From positions 1 through 45,696 of the forward strand of contig JADJFB010000034.1 in NCBI GenBank assembly GCA_016708845.1: a stretch of 45,696 nt of DNA, written 5' to 3'. The position numbers were made by a program, and so were the translations under genes. The notes below the pieces were generated by a model that had not been told where the DNA came from, did not search any database, and saw only the letters and a program-made list of their open reading frames with translations. Shown piece after piece: positions 1 through 10,302 of the stretch. The stretch comes from Bacteroidota bacterium. Lineage in GTDB: Bacteria; Bacteroidota; Bacteroidia; B-17B0; Aurantibacillaceae. Numbering within the stretch: the stretch's first letter is position 1; each line of letters opens with the position of its first letter.

Positions 1-458
1 TCAAAAGCACCATTTTGAAAAGAGGAAATTGAAATTAAATTACCTGAAAATAATAAATACAAGAATGAAACAATAGATAAAATAGAAACAGAACTTATAA
101 AACAGTTAATTGCATTCCTCAATTCGAGTTTTGATTTCAAAATAGAACTTATATAAAATACAAATGGTGCACCAAAAAACAATGCTTTTTTCTCAAGCTC
201 AAACTGGATGATCTTATCATCATGAAACATAATAAATTCAACTAAGTATGGAATAAAGGGCAAAATAAATAATCCGTAAAATTTAAAATCAGAAAACTGC
301 CATTTTGGTTTTTCCTTTAAAAAAAAGAATAATGTCAAAACCATAAAACCAATAAAGAAAACATTAATACATTTAATGGGCATGACAGGAAATGAAAATA
401 GTGCAACAAACAAAGCTTGTCGTATCCAATTCAAATTTTCTGTTTTCAAAAAAGTCAT
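1..458 (-). CDS. O-antigen polymerase/ligase-like membrane protein, 3' end off the window
   Basis: The minus strand is open from an ATG at 456-458 to the window edge, giving about 152 residues with no stop. The protein starts MTFLKTENLNW and is very hydrophobic, with several apparent membrane spans separated by short charged loops. A segment around residues 80-100 (FELEKKALFFGAPFVFYI) resembles the start of Wzy polymerases and WaaL-type O-antigen ligases of Bacteroidota. Those proteins join or polymerise lipid-linked glycan repeat units on the outer face of the inner membrane. Its start overlaps the stop of the upstream glycosyltransferase in the sequence ATGA (455-458), which suggests translational coupling in one operon. 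The catalytic periplasmic loop lies outside the window, so polymerase and ligase cannot be told apart. Confidence 0.62.
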   Translation of the reverse strand, partial: MTFLKTENLNWIRQALFVALFSFPVMPIKCINVFFIGFMVLTLFFFLKEKPKWQFSDFKFYGLFILPFIPYLVEFIMFHDDKIIQFELEKKALFFGAPFVFYISSILKSKLELRNAINCFISSVSILSIVSFLYLLFSGNLISISSFQNGAF

Positions 459-1556
459 TTACTATAAAACTGGTTATATGTTTTTTCGATAAATCCTTTG
501 AATTCTAAATGGAACCGGCCTTTATCAAATCGTTTGATATTACTCTCAAAATCCTCTTTTTTATAAACTTTCTTTTTGGTTTCAAATATTTCTATTGCTC
601 TTTCAATATCAGTTATTGATTGTTTTTCGAAAATTGACCCTTTTTTCATTTACGGTTTCTTTATACCCACCCATGCATGGTACAATAATAGGAGTACCAC
701 AAGCTTGTGCCTCCACTACGGTTATACCGAAATCTTCATTCGCATTCGCAATAAAAGCTTTGGCGTTTTTAATTTTTTCCTTTAAAACATCTGTGGGAAT
801 GTATCCTAGTATTTTCACATTTGAAGTTGCAATATCTTTTAGTTTTCCTCTGTTTGGTCCATCCCCTGCCACAACTAATTTTAAATGCGGCAATTTAGCA
901 AATGCCTTAATAATTTGCTCGGTTTTTTTATATGCCACTAAGCGAGAAACTGTAAAATAATAATTTTCTTTTTTGAGTGTTATGTCAAAACTAGAAATAT
1001 CCACAGGAGGATAAATAACATTAGCTTCTCTATTGTAATTTTTTTTATTCTATTTTTTACGTTGAAGGAATTCGCTAAAAAAATCAACTCGTGAATTTGA
1101 TTTCAAATCCCACTTCTGAAGTCTATTTAAAAAATAATTAAAAATAGTCTTCGAAACTGGATTTTTCATCACGCTCAAATAGTCTTGTCTTAAATCCCAT
1201 GCGTAACGAACGGGACTATGACAATAACAAATATGCAATTGGGATTCACTTTTTTAATGCCTTTTGCAACAGAACTTGATGAAGAAATAATCAAATCGTA
1301 TGCTGATAAATCAAGGCTTTCTATCGCTTTTGGAAACAAAGGAAATAAAAAACGATAAAACTTTTTAGAGAAAGGAATGTTTTGAATAAAACTAACTTTT
1401 GCTTTTTTTCCTAAAAGGTATTTTTCTCTTTTGCTCATCATAAAAATCAATCAAACTAAAAACATCAGCATCAGGATAACACACTAAAATCTCACGCACC
1501 ACCTTCTCAGCTCCGCCAATGTCATTAAACCAATCGTGTACTAACGCTACCTTCAA
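455..1556 (-). CDS. GT4 family glycosyltransferase (frameshifted)
   Basis: Reading across three or four one-base breaks (near 640, 1010-1070, 1235 and 1440) restores a protein of about 367 residues. The N-terminus reads KVALVHDWFNDIGGAEKVV, a typical GT4 opening. The middle has CYCHSPVRYAWD, and the C-terminal Rossmann half has FTVSRLVAYKKTEQII, then VVAGDGPNRGKL, then EDFGITVVEAQACGTP, the donor-sugar binding E-x7-E region. GT4 enzymes of this shape (WbaZ/mannosyltransferase-like) add a sugar from a nucleotide donor to a lipid-linked glycan in the cytoplasm. The best start is TTG at 1554-1556, because an in-frame TAG, which is the stop of the next gene, lies two codons upstream. Gene order and the ATGA overlap downstream point to a polysaccharide operon. 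The exact sugar is unknown. Confidence 0.75.
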
Positions 1557-1559
1557 TTT

Positions 1560-2589
1560 CTACAAATCTTGCAAAGTTTTTAAAATTAAAGAAACCGATT
1601 CATCAAAACTATATTTTCGCTTAAGTTTTTCAACATCTAAATCTGATATAATAGTATGATTGCCTTCTCTATAGCGGTTATAAAATTCGAACGATTAGTT
1701 GGGCTAAAATAAATTGGTAAAGAATCAAAAGATTCTTTAAAGACAGATAAATCAGAACATATAACTGGTGTTTTTAAAATAAACTTTCAAAATGGGAATT
1801 CCAAAACCTTCATATAAAGACGGATAAAGCAAAGCTTTAGCGTATTTAATTAAAGAGTAATAAGATGCGGTGTCTAAATAAGTTATATAAATAATAGAAG
1901 GATAGCCGCTTTTTGGCAGTGAGTTAAAAACCACATCATTGTGATTGATAATAACTAATTTTAAACCAAGTTTTTCAATTTCAACTATTTGATTGATAAC
2001 AAAAATGGCGTTTTTCCTTGGATTGTTTCCACCTATCAATAAAATATAATTTTCTTTATTTGTTCAGCAGCAATTTGAATATTTGTTTGTTTATACCATT
2101 TGGGATAATCTTTATTTTATCTTTTTCACATTATAGTAAGAAATAATTTCTTGCCTAGAAAATTCGGAAACTGTAAAATAACCTTAGCCGTTTTGCAAAT
2201 TCTAGGAATCAAAAACGATACCAAGTTTTAAATCCAAACGAAAACCATTTAACATCCTTTTGTTCAAAGGCTAAATCGTGAATCGTAACAATTTGATGCT
2301 TGCAAATAAAGGGAGCTGAATTACAAAATTAATTAATATACTGTTCGATTGCTTATTAACAAAAAAAGGAAGCGAGCATTGTTCCCATAAATTAAGATTA
2401 GAAAAGAATCCTATTTTTTTAGCATTAAAGCTATCTGATAGCTCAGTAGATTTGGGCGATAAAACTTCAAAGGGAATATTTTGCCTCTTCATTGCTTCCA
2501 TCATACCAACAAGACATAAGCCTGAACCCCGTTGATTGCTGAGTTAGAAACTTGCCATTAATGTATATTTTACTATCAGACACAAACAT
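1560..2589 (-). CDS. GT4 family glycosyltransferase (frameshifted)
   Basis: About 343 residues are recovered across several frame breaks (around 2050-2130, 2280-2300 and 2520). The start is the ATG at 2587-2589, followed by SDSKIYINGKFLTQQSTG, the typical opening of Bacteroidota GT4 enzymes. Later segments include HDLAFEQKDVKWFSFGFK, IIPNGIK, ILLIGGNNPRKNAIFVI (start of the donor domain) and YPSLYEGFGIPILK, the acceptor/donor E-x7-E region. It ends LKTLQDL with TAG at 1560-1562, three bases before the TTG start of the next glycosyltransferase. It is likely a cytoplasmic sugar transferase of the O-antigen or capsule pathway. It is transcribed divergently from the ABC exporter that begins at 2658, so the roughly 70-bp gap should hold promoters for both arms. 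The substrate is unknown. Confidence 0.7.
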
Positions 2590-2657
2590 AAATATAGATA
2601 AAAAAGGCCTTCAAAAATCAAAAAATATGGGCAAAAAAAGCTATTTTCGCTTAATTC

Positions 2658-3402
2658 ATGAAAAACACCAAAGGATATACTTTATATTTTTTAGTATACA
2701 AAAACTTACAATTAAAATACAAGCATTCGTTGCTTGGTTTTGTATGGAGTTTTATACATCCGTTATTTTATTTATTGATTTTTAATTTTGTGTTTTCGAA
2801 AGCCTTTTCCGAAATCGAAAACTATTCTTTGTTTGTTTTAAGTGGTTTAATATTTTGGGTTTACTTTTCGGGAAGTTGTAATCAATTTTCACAAACCTTT
2901 ATTAAAACACACATCTAATTAAGTCGCTTCAGGTAAAAAAATATTATATCCTATCTCCGAACAACTAACAGAGCTCGTTAGTTTTTTAGCGGGCTTTATA
3001 TTATTTATTGGCTTAATGGTTTATTTGAACTTAAATGTGAATATCACCATCCTTTATATTATTCCAATTATAATGCTGTTTTCTATTTTCACATTTTCAG
3101 TTGGTTTAATTCTTGGGTTCTTAAATGTGTTTTTTAGAGACATTGGTATTTTATGGAATACGCTTAACCCAGCACTATTTTATCTAACTCCTATTGCATA
3201 CGCCATCGATATTATTCCACAAGAATATTCTTACTATTTTAAATTTAATCCTCTTTATCATTTTTTATATATTATTCGCAATGTGCTGCATCAGGGTTGT
3301 GCTCCGGAATTTTATCATAGCATATTCTGTCTAATTATTACACTTATAACTGTTTGCCTCAGTATATTATTTATAGAAAAACAAAAACGGATTTATCTCT
3401 AA
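2658..3402 (+). CDS. wzm: Polysaccharide ABC exporter permease, Wzm-like (frameshifted)
   Basis: One single-base break near 2905 splits an otherwise continuous protein of about 248 residues. The N-terminal half has the signature of TagG/Wzm permeases: LKYKHSLLGFVWSFIHPLFY, then SLFVLSGLIFWVYFSGS. The C-terminal half has VFFRDIGILWNTLNPALFYL, TPIAYAIDIIP and YKFNPLYHF-like segments (FKFNPLYHFLYIIRNV), all typical ABC-2 polysaccharide-export features with about six membrane spans. It forms the channel through which a finished, lipid-linked polysaccharide crosses the inner membrane. The start chosen is ATG 2658 (MKNTKGYTLYFLVYKNL). An upstream ATG near 2627 would need another frameshift. The ATPase subunit follows six bases downstream. 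Confidence 0.85.
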
Positions 3403-3408
3403 TTTATA

Positions 3409-4149
3409 ATGAAGAAAATTGCAATAGAATTAAATAATGTATGTGTGAGTTATATCCATAACCGCAGAGGTATTTATTCTATCAAAGATTTTGTTTTAAA
3501 AGGAGGGTTATTTTCACCTTTTGAATATAAAACTGTATTACACAACATCAATCTAACAGTTTATAAAGGAGAATCTGTGGGCATACTTGGCAGAAATGGA
3601 GAAGGCAAAAGCACTTTATTAAGAACTATAGCAGGTATTATTACTCCAACATCGGGTACCTGTAAAGTTCATATAGAAATATCTCCTTTACTAGCTTTAG
3701 GCGCAGGCTTAGAATTAGAACTCACTGGAATTGAAAATATAAAGATATATAATGCCCTTAGTGGAAATTATAATAAAAAAACAATTGCTTCAGTTATTGA
3801 TAGCGTAGCGAATTTCTCTGAACTATCCATGGAGCAACTTCAGATGCCGACAAAAATGTACTCTACCGGCATGTTAGCTCGTTTAGCCTTTAGCAGTGTT
3901 GTTAGTTCACAGCCCGATTTAATGATGATTGATGAAGTAATGGCAGTTGGTGATAAAGGTTTTCAAGAAAAATGTAAAAGAAGAATGCAAGAAATAAAGC
4001 AAGCGGGTGCCACCATTTTATTTGTTTCGCATAATCCAGATGAAATAATGGAAAACTGTGAACGCGGTATTTGTATTGAACATGGAGAAATAAGTTGCGA
4101 TGGTACTGCAGAGGAAGCAGCAAAAACCTATTTAAAATTATTTAGTTAA
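3409..4149 (+). CDS. wzt: Polysaccharide ABC exporter ATP-binding subunit, Wzt-like
   Basis: Intact 246-residue ABC ATPase. Walker A is GRNGEGKST (about residue 63), the signature loop is YSTGMLARLAF in place of the usual LSGGQ, as is normal for Wzt/TagH, and Walker B is LMMIDEVMAVGD followed by the H-loop in LFVSHN. It powers export of polysaccharide through the adjacent permease. There is no C-terminal glycan-binding domain of the kind found in E. coli O9a Wzt, so this is the short, TagH/KpsT-like architecture that does not need a recognised terminal cap. The stop TAA shares its last A with the ATG of the next glycosyltransferase (4149), indicating tight coupling. Confidence 0.92.
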   Translation: MKKIAIELNNVCVSYIHNRRGIYSIKDFVLKGGLFSPFEYKTVLHNINLTVYKGESVGILGRNGEGKSTLLRTIAGIITPTSGTCKVHIEISPLLALGAGLELELTGIENIKIYNALSGNYNKKTIASVIDSVANFSELSMEQLQMPTKMYSTGMLARLAFSSVVSSQPDLMMIDEVMAVGDKGFQEKCKRRMQEIKQAGATILFVSHNPDEIMENCERGICIEHGEISCDGTAEEAAKTYLKLFS

Positions 4150-6259
4150 TGCCATTTAAAGAACATATAGAAGATAAATTAACGTTAAAGGAACGCAATG
4201 AATTGCATGACTTAAAGCTAAAATCGCAAGATGATTTGGTAAATGAAGTTGTTAAATCAAAAGCGGAAATAAAACATCTTCATGAACAGTTAGTAATGCT
4301 TTTAGAAGTATCGACCAACTATTAAACGCGTTGCCGAATTAGAAAGTAGTAAATATTATAGATTTAAAAAATACATATCCTTATATTTGAAACGTTTACG
4401 TGGAAATGTAAAAAAAGGAAATAAAAAAAACATCTTCTCTATACTTTACAATTATGTTTTTAAAAGAGGTGGTCGCGTTCTTAGAGTCATCATTGCTAAA
4501 ATTTTGAAACATATTTACTTAATCGTAGAAGTAAAAAAGTAATGATTGTGGAAGTCTTTACGGACGTTCTTCTAATCAGGCAGATTATAACCAATTTTTA
4601 ACAAAAACTTCTCACAAAAGATAAAAAAAAAATTTTACAAACTCAAAAGAACTTTGCTTACAAACCTCTCAGTAAGCATCGTTATTCCTGTTTATAATCC
4701 TCCTATCGATTTTTCAAAAAAGCATTGGATTCAATCATCAATCAATATATTGCAATTGGGAACTATGTTTGGCAGATGATTGTTCGACAGATGAAGAAGT
4801 GAGAGAAATAATTGAAGAATACAAAAAACACACCAATATTAAAGTTGTTTACAGAACCGAAAACGGACATATTTCACAAGCTTCTAACTCCGCTATAGAA
4901 CTAGCAACTGGAGAGTATACATTATTGATGGATCAAGATGATGAATTAAAGAAAATGCATTGTTTGAAATTGTAAAACTAATTAATGAAAAACCTAATGC
5001 CGATTTAATATATACTGATGAAGATAAAATAGATGAAAACGACATACATTCCGTTCCTCACTTTAAACCAGACTGGAGCCCAGATAGTTTATTGTCTAGA
5101 AATTACTTAGGACATGTGAGTATTTTTAAAACAAATCAACTAAAAGAAATTGGAGGCTTTAGAGTTGGCTTTGAGGGAAGTCAGGATCATGATTTATTAT
5201 TACGATACACGGAAAAATACACAAACATATATCACATTCCTGAAATATTATATCATTGGCGGATTCACGAATACAGCGTTGCTTCATCTGAAGGTGCAAA
5301 ACCATATGCATACAGAGCCGCTCAAACTGCCATAACAGAAGCTATGGAGAGGCGAGGTTATAAAGCTGATATTGGTTTCTTAGATGGATTTGTAGGGTAT
5401 ACGGTTAGATTAGAAATTAAAAAGCCCAGATGATCTAGTCAGTATTATTATTCCAACAAAAAACAAACAAAAATATTTAGAACAATGTATTGATTCGATT
5501 GTAAATCTATCTGAATATAGAAATTTCGAAATCATCCTGATTGATAACAATAGTATTGAAAAAGGTTTCTTTAAATTGGTAGAAAAATATAAAGAACAAA
5601 CTCAGTTTAAATTCATTTATGTGAGAGATGAAAGTCATTTTAATTTTTCGAGATTAATGAACCTAGGCAGAGAAAATGCTAATGGAGAATATTTAATGTT
5701 ACTAAATAACGATACTCAAGTTATTACTCCTGATTGGATTGAATGCCATGATAGAACATGCGCAACGGCCAGAAATTGGCGTAGTGGGCTGCAAATTATT
5801 ATTTGATGATGACACTATACAACATGCTGGGGTAGTTATTGGTTTAGGGGGCGTTGCCTCACATGCGTTTATGGGCGATTATGTAGACGAGCCTGGTTAT
5901 TTTCATTACAAAAAATTATTAAATAACTACTGCGCATTAACTGCGGCCTGCAATTTAATGCGCAAAATGTATATGATGAAGCAAATGGTTTTAGTGAAGA
6001 TTTTGTAGTTGAATATAATGATGTGGATTTTGCTTGAAGGTATTAGAAGAAGGATATCAGAAATTTATACGTGCCTCATGTATCGTTATATCATTACGAA
6101 TCTATCTCAAGAGGACACCCACATGCTACCTCAGAAGGATATAAAAGACATGTAAAAGAAGTAAATTTATTCAGAAAAAAATGGATGAGATATGTAGAAC
6201 ACGACCCTTGTTATAATCCTAACTTAACAAGAGATGGCGTGCATTACACATTGAAATAA
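4149..6259 (+). CDS. Tandem-domain GT2 glycosyltransferase (frameshifted)
   Basis: About 700 residues when read across several breaks (about 4320, 4545, 4620, 4720-4760, 4955, 5430, 5745, 5970, 6035). An N-terminal charged coiled-coil segment precedes a first GT2 domain: SVSIVIPVYNPPIDF, LADDCSTDEEV, then MDQDDE (DXD-like), TDEDKID, and FEGSQDHDLLLRY with HWRIHEYSVAS. A second GT2 domain follows: VSIIIPTKNK, LIDNNS, LLNNDTQVI, CALTAACNLMRK, VEYNDVDF and HYESISRGH. This twin arrangement is common in rhamnan/O-antigen synthesis proteins, where each half adds one residue. It sits directly after Wzt with a one-base overlap and before the MBOAT gene, so it most likely builds the exported glycan in the cytoplasm. 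The sugars are not predictable. Confidence 0.82.
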
Positions 6260-6266
6260 AATAGGT

Positions 6267-7354
6267 ATGGTATTTAGTTCTGCAATATTTATATTTTGGT
6301 TTTTGCCCTTGGCATTGCTATTTTATTTTATTGTGCAACCTAAATTTAGAAATGTAATTCTACTTCTATTCAGCTTTTTGTTTTATGCCTGGGGTGGACT
6401 CGAAATGCTTTCCATTGTTTTAGTATCTATTGTTTCAAATTACTTCACCGGATTATTGTTGCAAAATTCAAAAACAAAAAGCAATTCCAAAATAATATTA
6501 GCTATTGGTATTATCGTCAATTTGTCATTTTATTATACTACAAATACGCTAATTTTTTTGCAGATAATTATAATGCTATTCTTGGCGAGCAATCCATCAT
6601 AATGGATAAGATAATACTACCACTAGGAATTTCCTTTTATACATTTCACGGTATAAGCTATATCATTGATGTATATCGAAAAGATGCAACAGCTCAATCA
6701 AATCCTTTTGACTTGGCACTTTATTTCTCTTTTTTTCCTCAGCTAATTGCTGGCCCAATTGTTCGATACAAAGATGTTCATGTTCAATTAAAAGAAAGAA
6801 AAATTGATCTTGAATTATTTACAGAGGGCATCAAACGTTTTATTTTAGGTTTAGGAAAAAAAATATTGATTGCCAATATGGTTGGACGAATACCCGCTAT
6901 GGTTTTTGCCATGAAGAAAACGAATGAAATGCCTATTGGTCATGGTTAGCTATTATAGCAGCAACTGTTCAGGTCTATTTAGATTTTTCAGGTTATTCAG
7001 ATATGGCTATTGGTTTAGCAAAGATGTTTGGATTTCAGTTTAAAGAAAATTGGCATCATCTTTTTCTCAATCGACAATTTAAACCAGATAACATGGTTTA
7101 CAAAATCGTTATTTCATCTTAATGCTGCAGATGCGCATCATCCTATTAACTTATACTTAACCCCCGAATGGTTTACTATGCTGTTAATTGGTCTTTTATT
7201 TTGTTTTCCAACAGCCGAATTTGTTTTAAATAAAATAAAACAACCTGTTATAAAGAAAAGTATTGAAGTCGCACTTATTTTAGGTGTTTTTATTTTATCA
7301 ATATCAGAACTAGCAAATACAAACTATAATCCCTTTATATATTTTAGATTTTGA
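6267..7354 (+). CDS. MBOAT family O-acyltransferase, catalytic core deleted
   Basis: Starts MVFSSAIFIFWFLPLALLFYF, the standard AlgI/DltB-type opening. It continues with PLGISFYTFHGISYIIDVYR, FFPQLIAGPIVRY and YLDFSGYSDMAIGLAKMFGFQFKEN, then jumps straight to the C-terminal part GIIFFSIDNLNQITWF and NYNPFIYFRF. Two frame breaks (about 6550 and 6945) look like single-base errors. The third discontinuity, at about 7048, is different: the expected stretch of about 110 residues with the W-R-R-W-H-I-S active-site histidine and the second LWHG histidine is absent. MBOAT proteins pass acetyl groups across the inner membrane to a periplasmic SGNH partner, here the next gene. As written this copy would be inactive. 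Natural deletion and assembly collapse are both possible. Confidence 0.83.
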
Positions 7355-9094
7355 TTAAAAAACTTATTACATCTATTTTACCTTTTCTAGTTACCGACAG
7401 CAAGTGATTTCATCCTATATGGGATTAATAGAACAGAATAAGTTAAAAAGACATCAAATTAGAAATTGTTTTAGATGTTCGAATCAGGAATCTAATTTTC
7501 AATTCTTTCAGGAGGATAGTGTAGATTTTAAACCTGCAAATTCACAAACTCTAAAATTACAAGCAGAATCTATAGATTATAAAATAAGCTTTAACATTCC
7601 AGAAATGGAGAAGCCTGGAAAAATAAGATTAGACCCAAGTGTAACCAGTGGAAAATGGTTAATTAAAAAAATAATTCTGAAGGGTTTATCCAAAGACATT
7701 GAATTTAAAGGTGATAGCATCATTAAACACTTTAAGCCAAATGCTGATGTGAAAGCTTTTGAACAAACAAAAGATAAAAGCATAAAACTAGAGTCATCAG
7801 GCAATGATGCATACATTGTAAGTGATTTTAAAATAAAAGATTATTTAGAAATACTTGAAGAAAAGCCATTCATTTATTTTCTTCCATTTTGCTTTAGCTT
7901 CTGTTGTTTCATTTTATTGTTTTATCTGTCAAAACAAAAATTGCAAGTTTTCACAGACATTCCATTTAATACAAATCATATTTTATTATTCTCATTTATC
8001 TGTATCATCAGTTTACCATTGATTTGGATGAATACTTTTCCTATAGAACAAAATGTTTTTACAGAGAAACGCATATTAAAACCTAAACCTGCCTTTGACT
8101 TTATTCATATCAATCGCTTTTTTAATGCTTATACAGATTATTTTGAGGACAATCTTGGATTTAAAAAACAGCTATCTACTTTAAACAGTTATTATAAGTT
8201 TAAACTCTTTCGCGCCTCTTCAAAACCCGACCGCGTCATTGTAGGTAAAGACAGTTGGCTGTTTTCTGTTGATCAATTAACAGTGGCGATTATCAAAACA
8301 AACACTTTATTCTATGAACAATCTAGAACAATTAAACAAAATTTAGAGGAGATGATGAATGCCTACAAGCAGCATAACGTTAAATTCTCAATTATCATTC
8401 TACCAGTTAAATCCAGTATTTACTCAGAGTTTTTACCCAATTATATTAAACGAGAATCTAAGCCAACTAAATTATCTCAACTATCATCTTACCTCAAACA
8501 ATTTTCTAGTATTAACTTTATCGACCTGACAGAAGATTATCTAAAAGAAAAAAAGTCGGCAGATGTTTTTTATCAGCACGATGTACATATCAATTATGCC
8601 GGAGGGTTTTAGCATACCAAAAACTGATAACCGAACTGCAAAAGACAGATTCAAGAATAGAACCTATGAAACGAGGGTATTATTTTAAAAAATTAGTACA
8701 TATTCCAAATGCCGACCTCAGTAATATTTTATCACTCGATTATAAATTATTAAACGACGAATGGTATTTGGAAAAAGGGATTCAAAAATCATTTAAAAAA
8801 ATAGAGCCCTCAAGCTATGAAACTATTCCTATTCAACAAAAAACAGTAAAAACCAAAAATTGGAATCAAAAATTACCTAAAGCCGTTATTTATCGTGATT
8901 CCTTTTTTAATTTAATGATGCCGTATTTTTCAGAAAACTTTAGAGAGTGTATCTATATTTGGTCATATGAAATGACGACTGAAATTATTGAAAAAGAAAA
9001 GCCCGACTTTGTAATATTGGAAATGACAGAAGCTACGATAGATAGGCTTCTAAATGATAATCCAAAATGGATAAAAGACTCAGAAAATAAATAA
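7351..9094 (+). CDS. AlgX/AlgJ-like SGNH polysaccharide O-acetyltransferase (frameshifted)
   Basis: About 580 residues across breaks near 7395 and 8608. A hydrophobic N-terminus (from a TTG at 7351 overlapping the MBOAT stop) leads into a beta-rich domain with IRLDPSVTSGKW, and a membrane region follows at about residues 160-210. The C-terminal SGNH part has DSWLFSVDQ, a FYQHDVHINYAGGF segment in place of the usual D-T-H-W block, and YRDSFFNLMM carrying the nucleophile-type D-S. Such proteins take acetyl groups delivered by the MBOAT partner and place them on polysaccharide in the periplasm. The three-base overlap with the MBOAT gene and the pairing itself support the role. DVH instead of DTH is a mild deviation. 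The substrate is presumably the glycan made by this locus. Confidence 0.75.
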
Positions 9095-10288
9095 TGAAAA
9101 AATTGACCAAATAATAAAATATTTATTGATTGTACTTTGTATGATTACTATTGCATGGTCGATAAAATTTATTTGGCAAAAAGAGAAATGGAGTCCAATT
9201 GATGAATACGCTCACATGGATTACATTGAAAAAATGAGTGAAGGCAGAATGCCAAAATTACAAGATCCTATTTCTAGTGATATTTTTAAAGATTTGATAG
9301 AAAACCCTGAAAGAAATTTCATGCCTAATGTTCATACTAGAGAAGAATTGGGGATGGGCAATTATTCTTATCAGGCAAAACATCCACCGATGTATTATAG
9401 CTTTTTACTGGCTCCTAATATGCTCATGCAAAAAACAGGGTTTGATTCTTTTGAAAGATTAAAAGTGCTACGATTGATTTCATATCTATTATTTATGTTA
9501 GGTGCATTCATGTGTATTCCCATTTTTAAACTATTGAATGAAAAAGGTTTTTATACGCCACAATTTTACACATGGGCCTGTGTATTATTTAGTTTAATAA
9601 TAGCTACGCACCAACGATACGGTTTAACGAACAATTTGTTGTCACCTTTGTTTATCAATGCATCCTTGTATTTAGTTTTAAAATATCACGTAACGTATCA
9701 AATTAAATTTTTATACAGATTTATTTTAGTTGCTGGACTTTCTCTCACCGTAGCACTCACCAATTTATTTATCATTCCCTTTTTGTTTCTATATGCTTTG
9801 ATTATTTACTTCCTCATTTTCGCGCAAAACATTTATTTCAACTTTTGTTGTAACTTTATTTATTGCTTTATAATTATATGGTGGAACATTCTACTATTCC
9901 AGATCAAGCTTTTGAGGAGTATTTACAAAATCTATTATTAGCAGTTATTCCAGCAAATGCCATAACATTTAAAATGTTTATTGATTTGCTATTAAACGAC
10001 ACATTTCAGTTGAGTTTATCAATAGAAGCTCACATAACTAATATAAACCTTCTTTTTTTATGTACTAATATTTTAGCCTGTATTCTGTTTTTTAAATCGC
10101 TTGTAAAACAATATAAATGGATACTACTAAGTTTTGTAGTGTTTATAGTATTTATAGCAAATCTGTATTTTCTTAACAGGTATGTGGATCGGGTACATTG
10201 GGTTGCTTTTAGAAATTATCTAGGGTTTATTCCAATAATTTTTGTTTCCTGTTCAGCATTTATAGTTGTAATTTCAAAAATATTCTAA
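9094..10288 (+). CDS. Polytopic membrane protein, GT-C/DUF2142-like (frameshifted)
   Basis: About 398 residues with many membrane spans, broken near 9105 and 9830. The first loop holds SPIDEYAHMDYI and later YQAKHPPMYYSFLLAPN. An acidic D-E-x2-H pair after the first span and an H-P-P-x-Y-Y motif are hallmarks of GT-C membrane glycosyltransferases and the related DUF2142 proteins. Those use lipid-phosphate sugars on the outer face of the inner membrane. The likely start is the ATG at 9094 (sharing its A with the previous stop TAATG). A run of six A residues just after it would explain the frame break. Its place in the polysaccharide locus suggests a decorating or branching transferase. The family call rests on two motifs only. 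Confidence 0.6.
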
Positions 10289-10302
10289 AAAACCGAATAA
10301 CT

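Noticed and set aside
2552..2657. Upstream start for the Wzm-like permease (MGKKSYFRLIHEKH)
   Set aside because: It is in a different frame from the conserved YTLYFLVYKNL segment and would require an extra frameshift.
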